NCBI GenBank assembly: GCA_963703665.1
Contig: CAVPFB010000003.1
Coordinates: 248,001 to 312,000, forward strand
Direction of reading: 5' to 3'
Source: AP-15 sp963703665
GTDB lineage: Bacteria; Pseudomonadota; Alphaproteobacteria; ATCC43930; CGMCC-115725
Length of the DNA stretch: 64,000 nt
The notes under the pieces are model-generated. The model was not told the origin of the DNA. It worked only from the letters and a program-made list of their open reading frames with translations, and made no database searches. Positions 10,146 to 19,420 of the stretch are shown piece after piece; the first letter of the stretch is position 1; each line of letters begins with the position of its first letter. The position numbers and the translations under genes are program-made.

Positions 10146-11083
10146 ACGGGGCCGAGGCCGAAGGCGGGGCCGGCGCGGCGGCGCAGTTCCTCGCCGAGGG
10201 CAGCGCCGAGGGCGGCGGCCTCGGCCATCGGCCCCGATCGCCGCCCGTGGGTTTCGGCGCTCCCGTCCGGGGTCAGCAGCAACCCCTCGATCGTCAGCCG
10301 GTCGCCGTCCAGTTCGGCGAACCCGGCGATCGGGGTCCGGCACGAGCCGTCGAGCACCGCCAGCATCGCCCGCTCGGCGGCGCTGCAGGCGGCGCTGCGC
10401 GGGTCGTGCAGCGGTCCGAGAAGCCGGCGCACTCGGTCATCCCCGGCGCGGCATTCGACCGCGAGCGCGCCCTGGCCGACCGCCGGCAGCATGATCTCGG
10501 GCGGCAGGATCTCGGTCGCCAGGTGTGCCAGGCCGATCCGTTCGAGCCCGCACAGCGCCAACAGGGTCGCGTCGACCTCGCCGGCTTCGAGCTTGGCGAT
10601 GCGGGTGTTGGCGTTGCCGCGCAACGGCACGATCCGGAGATCGGGCCGCCGCCGCAGCAGCTGGGCCTGGCGCCGCAACGAGGCGGTGCCGATGACCGCA
10701 CCCTGTGGCAGTGCGGCGAGGCTCGCGGCGCGCGGCGACAGCAAGGCGTCGCGCGGGTCGTCGCGCGGCAGGACGCAGGCGATCTCGACCCCCTCCGGCA
10801 GCCGGGTCTCGAGGTCTTTCAGCGAGTGCACCGCCAGATCGATCCGTCCGGCGATCAGCGCCTCGTCGATTTCCTTGGCGAACAGCCCCTTGCCGCCGAT
10901 CTCGGCCAGCCGCCGGTCCTGCACCCGGTCGCCGGTGGTACGGATGGCGACGATCTCGAGCGCGCCGTCGGCGGCGAGGTCGGGATGAAGGGCGCGCAGC
11001 CGGTCGCGCACGAGCCCGGTCTGGCTCAGCGCCATCGGGCTGCCGCGGCTGCCGATGCGCAGGGGGCGGGGTGGGGCGGGCAT
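10142..11083 (-). CDS. hemC: Porphobilinogen deaminase (hydroxymethylbilane synthase)
   Basis: 313-residue haem-pathway enzyme that polymerises four porphobilinogens into hydroxymethylbilane. It has the RIGSRGSPMALSQT start, the catalytic aspartate in HSLKDLE (D90), the arginine-rich GTASLRRQAQLLRRRPDL stretch, and the dipyrromethane-cofactor cysteine in GSCRTPI (C248). Length and order match the family. It stands alone here, without hemD or hemE next to it. Confidence 0.96.
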   Translation of the reverse strand: MPAPPRPLRIGSRGSPMALSQTGLVRDRLRALHPDLAADGALEIVAIRTTGDRVQDRRLAEIGGKGLFAKEIDEALIAGRIDLAVHSLKDLETRLPEGVEIACVLPRDDPRDALLSPRAASLAALPQGAVIGTASLRRQAQLLRRRPDLRIVPLRGNANTRIAKLEAGEVDATLLALCGLERIGLAHLATEILPPEIMLPAVGQGALAVECRAGDDRVRRLLGPLHDPRSAACSAAERAMLAVLDGSCRTPIAGFAELDGDRLTIEGLLLTPDGSAETHGRRSGPMAEAAALGAALGEELRRRAGPAFGLGPV

Positions 11084-11278
11084 CTTCTCACCCTTCTTTT
11101 AACCCGACCGCAGGCTGCGTTCCAACCGGCGTGAGGACCGGCGCCCGATCAAAGCCGGGAGGCAATTTTCGCGATGGGTGTGAAGCGGGTCACAGCGGGA
11201 ATGGCTGTGGCATGCTGGAATGTATCGCCCGCAACCGGCGATCATCGATCTCCCGGGCTCCGGCTCTATGGAGGGCAT

Positions 11279-12337
11279 ATGCGCCTTCTCTCCTCGCTTT
11301 GGCCGCCCAACATCCTGCGACAGCTTCGCCAGGGGCAGGATTCCTCGACTTTCGAGCGGCTCGGCCGGTCGCGGCATGTCGCGGATCTGCGGCTGATCTT
11401 TTCGGTCACGGTCATCATCACGATCGCGGCCTCGATCCTCGCCTTGCTCTTCTGCTTCGAGCACGAGGTCATCAGCAATTGGAAGACCATCAAATCGAGC
11501 CACAGCGGCTGGATCTGGCCGCAGCTGGTGTTCTCGGCGATCGGCGACAGCGCCGCCTTTATTGGCGCGATCGGGGCGGTCGGCTGTGGCGTGCTCACCT
11601 GGACTTATCAGACCGGCAGCGCCCGTCTGGGGGTGGTCGACCTGTTCGCCTGCGAGATCGCCACCCTGTGCCGCGTCGCCGCCGTGGTCGACATGGTGCC
11701 GCGCTACATCGCCTTGTTCGAGGGCGGACCGCAGACCGCCCAGCCGCGCGACATCGACGGCGACATGCCGGACGATGGCAGCCATTTCACCTCGCAGGAA
11801 AGCTATTTCCCGGTATTCGACTCGTCGGTGAAGGACCTGCAGCCGCTGGAAGCCGACGTGGTCGACAACGTCACCGCGTTTTACACGTATATGAAGGTGA
11901 TGCGGGATTCGCTGCGAAAACTCGCCGACATCCACCCGTCGCCGGCGGCGGGCGCCGGCAATGACGACTGGCATCGCGCCCTCGTCAGCGTTATCTACAT
12001 GCAGTTCCTCGGGCTGGAGAGCGCGCGCAAGTCGATCAAGGGCCTGGTCGAGCACGAGCCGGCCAAGGCCGAGGATATTTTCACGATTCTGCTGAGCGAG
12101 CTGGTCGCCTACGGCTTTCTGCGCGATCGGTTCAAGGGCGATCTGAGGCAGCGGCGGCTGGAGGCGCGGGAGGAGAAATATCGCCGCGAGATCCCGGAGC
12201 TGTTCCGGACCCTCAACCAGAGAACCGGAAAGCAATGGGCGAAAGCACAGGATGTCGCCGCGGAGGTCATGAAACGCTACGCCACGGTTTTCGCGGAACC
12301 CGCCCGGCAGCCCGCTCATCTGCCGGAATGGGCTTAG
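11279..12337 (+). CDS. Membrane protein of unknown function
   Basis: 352 residues from the ATG at 11279, which has a good GGAGGG upstream; an in-frame ATG at 11174 lacks one. Two hydrophobic segments, near residues 37-57 and 80-105, are followed by a long polar, helix-rich C-terminal region of about 230 residues with many charged residues (for example EEKYRREIPELFRTLNQ). That suggests a membrane anchor with a cytoplasmic coiled or helical domain. I do not recognise the family, and the neighbours (hemC, a transporter) do not suggest a role. Confidence 0.55.
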   Translation: MRLLSSLWPPNILRQLRQGQDSSTFERLGRSRHVADLRLIFSVTVIITIAASILALLFCFEHEVISNWKTIKSSHSGWIWPQLVFSAIGDSAAFIGAIGAVGCGVLTWTYQTGSARLGVVDLFACEIATLCRVAAVVDMVPRYIALFEGGPQTAQPRDIDGDMPDDGSHFTSQESYFPVFDSSVKDLQPLEADVVDNVTAFYTYMKVMRDSLRKLADIHPSPAAGAGNDDWHRALVSVIYMQFLGLESARKSIKGLVEHEPAKAEDIFTILLSELVAYGFLRDRFKGDLRQRRLEAREEKYRREIPELFRTLNQRTGKQWAKAQDVAAEVMKRYATVFAEPARQPAHLPEWA

Positions 12338-12442
12338 TCCAGCGGTGCGAACCTCGGACCTGGTCCCCGCGAACCCTCATCCGCCTCGGTGCGCTCAGCA
12401 CCTTCTCCCGCATGCGTGGGCATTATCGGTTGATTTTGACCT

Positions 12443-13758
12443 CTAGCCGCCCGGCAGCAGCGGCAGGGTGCGGGTCAGCGCCAGCCAAAATGCGGCAAAG
12501 CCGATCGATAGAATCGCGATCGGCACTCCGGCGCGCGCGTGCTCGGCAAAGCCGAGCCTCACTCCCATCCGCTCCGCCCGCTCGGCGATCAAGACATTGG
12601 TCAGGCTGCCGGTCAGCATCAGGTTGCCGGCGAGGCTCGACAGCAGCGCCAGCGCATAGAGGGCGCCCGGCGGTGCGGTCGGCCACAATTGCAGCAGCAG
12701 CATCGAGGCGCCGACGCTGCCGATGGCGTTGCTGGCGACGAGGCTGAACGGCGTCAGCAGCAAGAGATTGTCGGGCAGCAGGCGATGGTCGGTCAGGAAC
12801 GCCAGCAGAGGTGCGGCGACGCCGGCCCGGTTCAAGGCCCCGGTGATCGCGAACAGGCAGGAGACCAGCAGCAGCAGCGGCCAATCGACCGCGGCGATCA
12901 TCGTGCGGCTGGTGATCTTGCGGTTGGCGAGCAGCAGTGCGGCGATGATCAAGGCGCCGATCTCGCGCGGCAGCGGAGTCGCGAACAGGACCAACAGCGC
13001 CAGCACCGCGACCAGCCCCTTGATCGTCTGGTTGCGATCGAGCGGCCGGGTGGCGAGCCGCGTCGACTCGACAGGGGCCGGCTCCGCGGGGGCCGCCCTA
13101 ACGAGGGATGGCTCGGCCGGGGCTGCGGGTCCGCTCACCACCATGCGCCGATGCCATTGCAGCCAAACCACCGCGTAGACCACGATCAGCGCGAACAACG
13201 CCGGAATCGCGCAGATCGCCGAGAACGTCCAGAAGCTCAACTGACCGAGCGAGCCGATCAGGATGTTCTGCGGATTGCCGATCAAAGTCGCGGCCGAGCC
13301 GGCATTGGTGGCGGCGGCCAAGGCGATGACCAGCGGACGCGGATCGAGCGAGCGCGTCTGCGCGCCGGCGATCAGCAAGGGGGCGATCGCGACGATGAGG
13401 ATGTCGCTCGCCAGCACTGCGGACAGCGCGCCGCCAATGGCGACGGTCAGCGCCGATCAGGGTGGCGAACCCGCGCCGGCGTGCCGGTGATCGTGCGCGC
13501 GCACAGGTCGATAAAGCCCGATTCGGCGAATTGGGCCGAGATGATCATCATCGCGAACAGCAACGCGATCGTCGGCATGTCGACGTCGCTGCCGAAATCG
13601 TCGAGCGTCATCTGACCGCTCGCCAAGAGCGCGATGACGGCGAGCAGCGCGATCCCGGTGCGGTCGACCTGCAGCCAGGCGATCCGCCCGGCGGCCATGC
13701 CGATATAGGTCAGGATCAGGACGAGAAGGACGATCGCGGCATGCATCGGGAGAGCCAA
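12443..13758 (-). CDS. SLC13 / ArsB-NhaD superfamily transporter, frameshifted
   Basis: The N-terminal part (start 13758, or 13746 at MHAAIV) has membrane helices and the TLDDFGSDVDMPTIALLFAMM segment. The C-terminal part continues from ASDILIVAIAPLLIAGAQT to a NAGSAATLIGNPQNILIG motif, the ion-transporter superfamily signature for a substrate-binding hairpin. The two lie in different frames, with the break near 13430-13470, and a third short frame there suggests more than one indel. The expected role is anion or sodium-coupled transport; the substrate is not readable. Confidence 0.7.
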
Positions 13759-13859
13759 GCGACGGGCGCGTCATCATATCCGCAATGCCCGTGCCAAGCG
13801 CTACCGTGCAGGCGATGCCACGCTGCATCGGCGCCGTCGGTTTGCTATATCATCGTCCG

Positions 13860-16124
13860 ATGCCCGATCCTGCCGTTCTCGTTTCTTCGTCGTCCGCCGC
13901 GACCCCCTACCTTGCCGCGCTCAACGACGCGCAGCGGCGCGCGGTCGAGGCGGTCGACGGCCCGGTCCTGGTGCTGGCCGGCGCCGGCACCGGCAAGACC
14001 CGGGTCTTGACCGCGCGGCTCGCGCATATCCTCGCCACTCGCCGGGCGTTTCCGTCCGAATTGCTGGCGGTCACCTTTACCAACAAGGCGGCGCGCGAGA
14101 TGCGTGAGCGGCTCGAGGCGATGATCGGCCGCGCTGCCGACGGCGTGTGGCTCGGCACCTTTCACGCGATCGCCGCGCGCATGCTGCGCCGCCACGCCGA
14201 GGCGGTCGGGCTCAGATCGAGCTTCACGATCCTCGACACCGACGACCAGATTCGCCTGTTGAAGCAGATCCTGCAGGCCGAGGACATCGACGAGCGGCGC
14301 TGGCCGGCCCGCGTCCTATTGTCGGTCATTCAGCGCTGGAAGGACCGCGGCCTCGGCCCCGACAAGGTCCCGCGCGGCGATGCCGACAGCTTTGCCGAGG
14401 GCCGCGCGATCATGCTTTACCAGCGCTATCAGGAGCGCCTGCTGACCGTCAACGCCGTCGATTTCGGCGATTTGCTGCTGCACAACCTGACGGTCTTCAC
14501 CGGCAACCCCGACATTCTCGCCGAGTATCACCGGCGCTTCCGCTACGTGCTGGTCGACGAGTACCAGGACACCAACGTAGCGCAGTATCTGTGGCTGCGG
14601 CTGCTGGCCCAGGCGCGGCGCAATCTGTGTTGTGTCGGCGACGACGACCAGTCGATCTACAGCTGGCGGGGTGCCGAGATCGGCAACATCCTGCGCTTCG
14701 AGAGCGATTTTCCGGGTGCGGCGGTGATCTCGGCTCGAAGAGAACTACCGCTCGACCTCGCGCATCCTCGGTGCGGCGGCCGGGATGATCGCGCACAACC
14801 GCGGCCGGCTCGGCAAGACCCTGTGGACCCAGGCCGGCGACGGCGACAAAATCGTGGTGCGCGCGCTGTGGGACGCCGAGGACGAGGCGCGCTGGGTCGG
14901 CGACGAGATCGAGGCGTTGCAGCGCCAGGGTCACGCGCTCGGCCAGATCGCGATCCTGGTCCGCGCCGGATTCAGACCCGCGAGTTCGAAGAGCGGTTCA
15001 TCGCGCTCGCCTTGCCGTATCGCGTGATCGGCGGCCCGCGCTTTTACGAGCGCCAGGAAATCCGCGACGCGCTCGCCTATCTGCGGCTCGTCAATCAGCC
15101 GGCCGACGACCTCGCCTTCGAGCGCGTCCTCAACACCCCGCGCCGCGGCATCGGCAGCTCGACGGTGCAGCAGCTGCACGGTCTCGCGCGCGACGAGCGC
15201 CTGCCGTTGGTCGAGGCGGCCCGGCTCTTGATTGCCGGCGATCGGCTGCGGGCGGCCGCGCGCAACGCGCTCGCCGCTTTCGTCGCGGCGCTCGACCATT
15301 GGCGCGAGGAGGCTGGGCGGGTGTCGCACACCGATCTGGTGCAGAGTGTGCTCGACGAATCGGGTTACACGGCGATGTGGCAGGCCGACCGCTCGCCCGA
15401 TGCCGCCGGGCGCCTGGAAAACCTGAAGGAACTGGTCGTCGCGATGGCCGAGTTCGAGAATCTCGGCGGCTTTCTCGAACATGTCAGCCTGGTCATGGAC
15501 AACGCCGCCGATTCGGGCGGCGACATGGTCAACCTGATGACCCTGCACAGCGCCAAAGGGCTCGAATTCGACACCGTATTCCTGCCGGGCTGGGAGGAGG
15601 GGCTGTTCCCGAACCAGCGGGCGATGGAGGAGAACGGGCTCGCCGCGCTCGAAGAGGAACGCCGCCTCGCCTATGTCGGGCTGACCCGCGCGCGCCATCG
15701 CGGCTATGTCTCGTTCGCCGCCAACCGCCGCATCCACGGGCAGTGGCAGAGCGCGATGCGCTCGCGCTTTGTCGACGAATTGCCGGCCGAGCATATCGAG
15801 GTCGTGGCCGAGCCGGGGCTGCAGCCGGGTGCCGCTCGCGGCGCGCCGTTTGCGGCGGCCTGGGGCGGCGCCGCCGATCTGCCGCAAGCGCGGCCGGCGG
15901 GCCCGTGGGCGGAACCGCGGCGGCCGTTGCTGATCGAAGCCGGTCCGGTTCCCCGGCGGGGCGCCGAGATCCGCCGGGTCGGCGGATTTTCAGTCGGCGA
16001 GCGGGTGTTTCACCAGAAATTCGGCTACGGCGCCGTCACCGCGGTCGAGGACAACAAGCTCGCCATCCGCTTCGAGCATGCCGGCGACAAGAAAATCATG
16101 GACGCATTCGTCGAGCGCGCCTGA
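13860..16124 (+). CDS. UvrD/PcrA/Rep-type DNA helicase, two compensating frameshifts
   Basis: Superfamily 1A helicase, about 754 residues from the ATG at 13860. Motif I (GAGTGKTR), the VTFTNKAAREM segment, the Walker B DEYQDTN, and the GDDDQSIYSWRGA motif III are all clear, as are TLHSAKGLEFDTVF and YVGLTRAR near the end. Between about 14733 and 14973 the frame is wrong: one extra G before the expected ENYRSTSRIL sequence and one missing C before QTREFEERF restore each other. The gene probably reads through in life. A conserved C-terminal VFHQKFGYG segment supports the PcrA/UvrD family. Confidence 0.85.
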   Translation: MPDPAVLVSSSSAATPYLAALNDAQRRAVEAVDGPVLVLAGAGTGKTRVLTARLAHILATRRAFPSELLAVTFTNKAAREMRERLEAMIGRAADGVWLGTFHAIAARMLRRHAEAVGLRSSFTILDTDDQIRLLKQILQAEDIDERRWPARVLLSVIQRWKDRGLGPDKVPRGDADSFAEGRAIMLYQRYQERLLTVNAVDFGDLLLHNLTVFTGNPDILAEYHRRFRYVLVDEYQDTNVAQYLWLRLLAQARRNLCCVGDDDQSIYSWRGAEIGNILRFESDFPGAAVISARRELPLDLAHPRCGGRDDRAQPRPARQDPVDPGRRRRQNRGARAVGRRGRGALGRRRDRGVAAPGSRARPDRDPGPRRIQTREFEERFIALALPYRVIGGPRFYERQEIRDALAYLRLVNQPADDLAFERVLNTPRRGIGSSTVQQLHGLARDERLPLVEAARLLIAGDRLRAAARNALAAFVAALDHWREEAGRVSHTDLVQSVLDESGYTAMWQADRSPDAAGRLENLKELVVAMAEFENLGGFLEHVSLVMDNAADSGGDMVNLMTLHSAKGLEFDTVFLPGWEEGLFPNQRAMEENGLAALEEERRLAYVGLTRARHRGYVSFAANRRIHGQWQSAMRSRFVDELPAEHIEVVAEPGLQPGAARGAPFAAAWGGAADLPQARPAGPWAEPRRPLLIEAGPVPRRGAEIRRVGGFSVGERVFHQKFGYGAVTAVEDNKLAIRFEHAGDKKIMDAFVERA

Positions 16125-16187
16125 TCGAGCGCCCTGGCCCCGCCGGCTGCATTCGACACCGCAACATCGGAACAGGAGAGAGGACCC

Positions 16188-17429
16188 ATGTCCGGAGAGC
16201 TGGTCACCATCGCCGCGGTCGACGGCGCCGAGGCCTTCCGCGGCTATCTTGCCGTGCCGCAGGCCGGCAGCGGTCCGGGGATCGTGCTGCTGCAAACCGC
16301 CTTCGGCGTCGACCGGCATATGCGCGAAATGGCCGACCTCTATGCCGCGGAAGGCTATGTGGTGATGTGCCCGGACCTTTATTGGCGCATCGAGCCGGGG
16401 TTGGATCTCGGTCAAAACGAGGCGGACCGAAAGCGGATGCTCGTGGCTTATCAGAAATTCGACCGCGACGCCGCCCGCGTGGACATCGCCCGGACCGTAT
16501 CGGCGCTGCGCGGCCGCGGCGAATGCACCGGCAAGGTCGGGGCGATCGGGTTTTGCCTCGGCGGCGGCCTCGCCTATCGCGCAGCGGCCGAAGCCGGCGT
16601 TGATTGCGCGGTCGCCTATTACGGCGTCGGCATCGAGGCGGCGCTCGACCTGGCTCCTCGGATCGCCTGCCCGATGGTCCTGCATTTCGCCGAGAACGAC
16701 GATTACGTCCCGGCTTCGGCGGTGGTGCGAATAAGGGAGGCTGTCGCCGGCCGACCCGACATCCAGATCCACACTTATCCGGGGACGAGACACGGCTTCA
16801 ACCGTCCGGACGGCGGCGACTGCAACAAGTCGGCCGCGGGCCTCGCGCATTCGCGATCGATCGGGCTGCTCCGCCGGGCGATCGGCCCCAATTACGACCT
16901 GGAAGCGCTCTGGGAGGCGCATACGCGCTACGAATTCGCGATCCGCGACGTCGATGCGACGATGGCGACGATGGTGGCGGACCCTTATGTCAACCATGTC
17001 CCGGTGATGACCGGCGGGGTCGGCGCGCGCGACCTCGCCCGCTTCTACGCCAATCACTTTATCCCGAAATTGCCCAGGGATACGCACCTGGTGCCGATCT
17101 CGCGCACAATCGGCGCCGACCGCATCGTCGACGAGATGCTGTTCTGCTTTACCCATGATACCGAGATCGACTTCATGCTGCCGGGCGTGCCGCCGACCGG
17201 CCGCTATGTCGAGGTGCCGACCGTGGCGATCGTCGGGTTTCGCGGCGGCAAGCTCTGTCACGAGCACATCTATTGGGACCAGGCGAGCGTCCTGGTGCAG
17301 ATCGGCCTGCTCGACCCCGCGGGCCTGCCGGTCGCCGGGGCCGAGGCCGCACACAAGCTGCTCGACGAGACCCGCCCCTCGAACACCCTGATGCGCCGCT
17401 GGGCCGACAGCGCCCAGACGAATGGCTGA
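16188..17429 (+). CDS. Dienelactone hydrolase fused to a SnoaL-like domain
   Basis: 413 residues with two domains. Residues 1-230 are an alpha/beta hydrolase of the dienelactone-hydrolase type: nucleophile C123 in GFCLGG, aspartate 171 or 172 in FAENDDYVP, and H202 in RHGF make the triad. Residues 240-400 form a SnoaL-like (NTF2 fold) domain, VDATMATMVADPYVNHVPVM onwards. The start ATG at 16188 follows an ACAGGAGAG ribosome site. Likely a hydrolase of a lactone or ester in an aromatic or other catabolic path, but the real substrate is unknown. The SnoaL domain could be a second activity or a binding module. Confidence 0.75.
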   Translation: MSGELVTIAAVDGAEAFRGYLAVPQAGSGPGIVLLQTAFGVDRHMREMADLYAAEGYVVMCPDLYWRIEPGLDLGQNEADRKRMLVAYQKFDRDAARVDIARTVSALRGRGECTGKVGAIGFCLGGGLAYRAAAEAGVDCAVAYYGVGIEAALDLAPRIACPMVLHFAENDDYVPASAVVRIREAVAGRPDIQIHTYPGTRHGFNRPDGGDCNKSAAGLAHSRSIGLLRRAIGPNYDLEALWEAHTRYEFAIRDVDATMATMVADPYVNHVPVMTGGVGARDLARFYANHFIPKLPRDTHLVPISRTIGADRIVDEMLFCFTHDTEIDFMLPGVPPTGRYVEVPTVAIVGFRGGKLCHEHIYWDQASVLVQIGLLDPAGLPVAGAEAAHKLLDETRPSNTLMRRWADSAQTNG

Positions 17430-17491
17430 GCCGGCCTAAAGGACCCGTATGATCTTGAGAGCGCAAAGGGTAATGCGTACGTGATACGCAT

Positions 17492-17688
17492 ATGACGAGC
17501 ACGGACGTTCTCCGCTTGCCCTTGCTCAGGGATGGTATGAGGTTGCCCGGAAGGGGAGCCACGTTCAGCTCAAGCATCCGGCCCGCTCCGGCTGCGTAAC
17601 CGTGCCGCATCCGAGAAGGGATTTGCCGATTGGCACCGTAAAAAGTATCGAGCGCCAGGCCGGCATCCAAATCGCCAGCAGGAATTGA
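17492..17688 (+). CDS. hicA: HicA family mRNA interferase, frameshifted
   Basis: Small toxin missed by simple frame reading. ATG 17492 gives MTSTDVLRLP; one base out of register the sequence continues GWYEVARKGSHVQLKHP, then VTVPHPRRDLPIG and SIERQAGI, and stops at 17688. This matches the whole HicA fold, with the catalytic histidine in GSH. The span of 197 bases is one short of 66 codons, so a base is missing near 17519-17523. It lies three bases before hicB, as is usual for this type II toxin-antitoxin pair, where HicA degrades mRNA and HicB neutralises it. Confidence 0.75.
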
Positions 17689-17691
17689 GGT

Positions 17692-18075
17692 ATGGCCAGC
17701 TATATCGGGCTGATTAGAAAAGATTACGACAGCGATTTCGGCGTTGATTTCCCTGATTTTCCCGGTTGCATAAGTGCCGGCGCGACGCTTGAGGAAGCGC
17801 GGAGGATGGCGCAGGAAGCGCTGGAACTGCATGTGCGCGGCATGGCCGAGGACGGGGATGCGTTGCCGGCACCCTCCTCTCTCAATACGATCATGGCCGA
17901 CCCGGGCAGCAGGAATGCAGTAGCTTTTCTCGCCACCGTGCCCGGGACCGCCGAGCGCAGCGTGCGCGTGAGCATAACCTTGCCCGAGCCGCTGCTCAGA
18001 CGCATCGACGCACACACGCGAAACCGCTCGACCTTTTTCGCTCGCGCCGCAGAGAAGGCGCTTGCGGAAGGCTGA
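17692..18075 (+). CDS. hicB: HicB family antitoxin
   Basis: 127 residues. The N-terminal partial-RNase-H-like domain shows the typical DFGVDFPDFPGCISAGATLEEA pattern and EALELHVRGM. The C-terminal part (VSITLPEPLLRRID, then RSTFFARAAEKAL) is a ribbon-helix-helix DNA-binding motif. It begins three bases after hicA, with a GAGG just upstream, so the two would be co-translated. HicB should bind HicA and repress the shared promoter. No promoter is clear upstream of 17492. Confidence 0.88.
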   Translation: MASYIGLIRKDYDSDFGVDFPDFPGCISAGATLEEARRMAQEALELHVRGMAEDGDALPAPSSLNTIMADPGSRNAVAFLATVPGTAERSVRVSITLPEPLLRRIDAHTRNRSTFFARAAEKALAEG

Positions 18076-18115
18076 GCCAGCGCCGACCGCGGGAACCCGG
18101 CCCGCGAACCGCCGT

Positions 18116-18155
18116 TAGGGACCGCAAGCGTCGTCTAGGGACCGCAAGCGTCGTC
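18116..18155. repeat. Tandem 20-bp direct repeat
   Basis: Two perfect adjacent copies of a 20-base unit (TAGGGACCGCAAGCGTCGTC), at 18116-18135 and 18136-18155. They lie between hicB and the PPOX gene, upstream of the latter's ribosome site. Two copies are too few to assign a function. Confidence 0.85.
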
Positions 18156-18213
18156 GCCGGGCGCGGGATCAGCCCTGCGCCTGCGTCGCTCAGCTCGAAA
18201 AGGAGATCGCCAG

Positions 18214-18612
18214 ATGGCAGCAACTCTCAACAACTACCTCGATCTTCTGCAGCAGAAAAAGGCTTTTGCCAATCTCGCCACGATCATGCCCGACGGCACC
18301 CCGCAGGTGACGCCGGTATGGTTCGACCACCACGGCGGCAAGGTGCGGGTGAACACCGCCAAGGGCCGGGTCAAGGCGCGCAATCTCAAGCTCGGCGCCT
18401 CGGTCGCGCTGGCGATCATGGACCCCGACAACCCCTATCGCTATGTCCAGATCCGCGGTCGCGTCGTCAATGCGACGGAACAGGGTGCCGACGCGCATAT
18501 CGACTCGCTGGCCAAGAAATATCTCGAGAAGGACACCTACCCGTTCCGCCAGCCGGGCGAAGTGCGCGTCATGTACGAGATCGAGCCGGCATCGGTGTCC
18601 GGCATGGACTGA
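18214..18612 (+). CDS. PPOX-class (F420-dependent-type) oxidoreductase
   Basis: 132-residue split-barrel flavin or deazaflavin protein of the pyridoxamine-5'-phosphate-oxidase-like superfamily. The FANLATIMPDGTPQVTPVWF strand order, the KVRVNTAKGRVKARNL segment (cofactor phosphate site) and the YRYVQIRGRVV strand are typical of the F420-dependent PPOX class. The start ATG at 18214 has a GGAG upstream. It stands alone between hicB and kdpE. The substrate and exact cofactor cannot be fixed from sequence alone. Confidence 0.78.
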   Translation: MAATLNNYLDLLQQKKAFANLATIMPDGTPQVTPVWFDHHGGKVRVNTAKGRVKARNLKLGASVALAIMDPDNPYRYVQIRGRVVNATEQGADAHIDSLAKKYLEKDTYPFRQPGEVRVMYEIEPASVSGMD

Positions 18613-18710
18613 ACGATTTTCGGCCGGAGGCCAAATGTGCAACAGCGGCTTTGTTGCCCAGCCTCTTTCCGCTCTGCTCACCAGTGTCCAACGCCCGGCA
18701 CGGCTCCTGA

Positions 18711-19415
18711 TCAGGCGCGCTGCTCGGGCGGCAATTGCAGGCGATAGCCGACGCCGAGCTCGGTCAGGATGTGGGTCGGCCGGGTCGGGTCGGGTTCGAG
18801 CTTTTGCCGCAGCCCGCGGATGAACACCCGCAGATACTGCACCTCCTCGGTCTGCGCCGGACCCCACACCTCGCGCAGCAGATGGCGATGCGTCAACACC
18901 TTGCCGGCGTGCATGACCAGATGGCGCAACAGGTCGAATTCCTTCGGCGACAGCTTGACCTGGTAACCGCCGCGGGTCACCTGGCGACGCACCAGGTCGA
19001 CCGCGAGATCGCCCGACACGAACACCGGCGATTCGCCCTGCGCCTGAAAGGCATGGCGCAACGCCGCGCGCAGCCGCGCCAGCAGCTCGGCCATGCCGAA
19101 CGGCTTGGCGACATAATCGTCGGCGCCGAGATCGAGGGCCTCGACCATCGAGCGCTCGTCGTGGCGCGCCGACAGCACCACGATCGGCACCCGCGAGGTC
19201 TTGCGGATCTGGCCGATCAGCTCGATCCCACTCCTGTCCGGCAGGCCGAGATCGAGGATCATCAGATCGGGCTTATCGACGCCCAGCGACCGCAGGCCGG
19301 CGGCGGCATCTTCGGCCTCGGCGACGCGGTAGCCGGCAGCCGCCAGGGTGGTGCGCAGCAGCCGGCGGATCGGCGGCTCGTCATCGACGACGAGCACGGT
19401 CGGAACGCTAGCCAT
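18711..19415 (-). CDS. kdpE: Response regulator KdpE
   Basis: OmpR/PhoB-type regulator. The receiver domain has the acidic pair D11-D12, the phospho-acceptor D55 in LMILDLGLPD and K104 in VAKPFG. A winged-helix domain follows, ending GVGYRLQL. I chose the ATG at 19415, with GAGG upstream, over a TTG at 19424. It overlaps the end of kdpD and would pair with it. In known systems KdpE turns on kdpFABC when potassium or turgor is low, but no kdpFABC lies in this window. Confidence 0.93.
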   Translation of the reverse strand: MASVPTVLVVDDEPPIRRLLRTTLAAAGYRVAEAEDAAAGLRSLGVDKPDLMILDLGLPDRSGIELIGQIRKTSRVPIVVLSARHDERSMVEALDLGADDYVAKPFGMAELLARLRAALRHAFQAQGESPVFVSGDLAVDLVRRQVTRGGYQVKLSPKEFDLLRHLVMHAGKVLTHRHLLREVWGPAQTEEVQYLRVFIRGLRQKLEPDPTRPTHILTELGVGYRLQLPPEQRA

Positions 19416-19420
19416 ATGCC

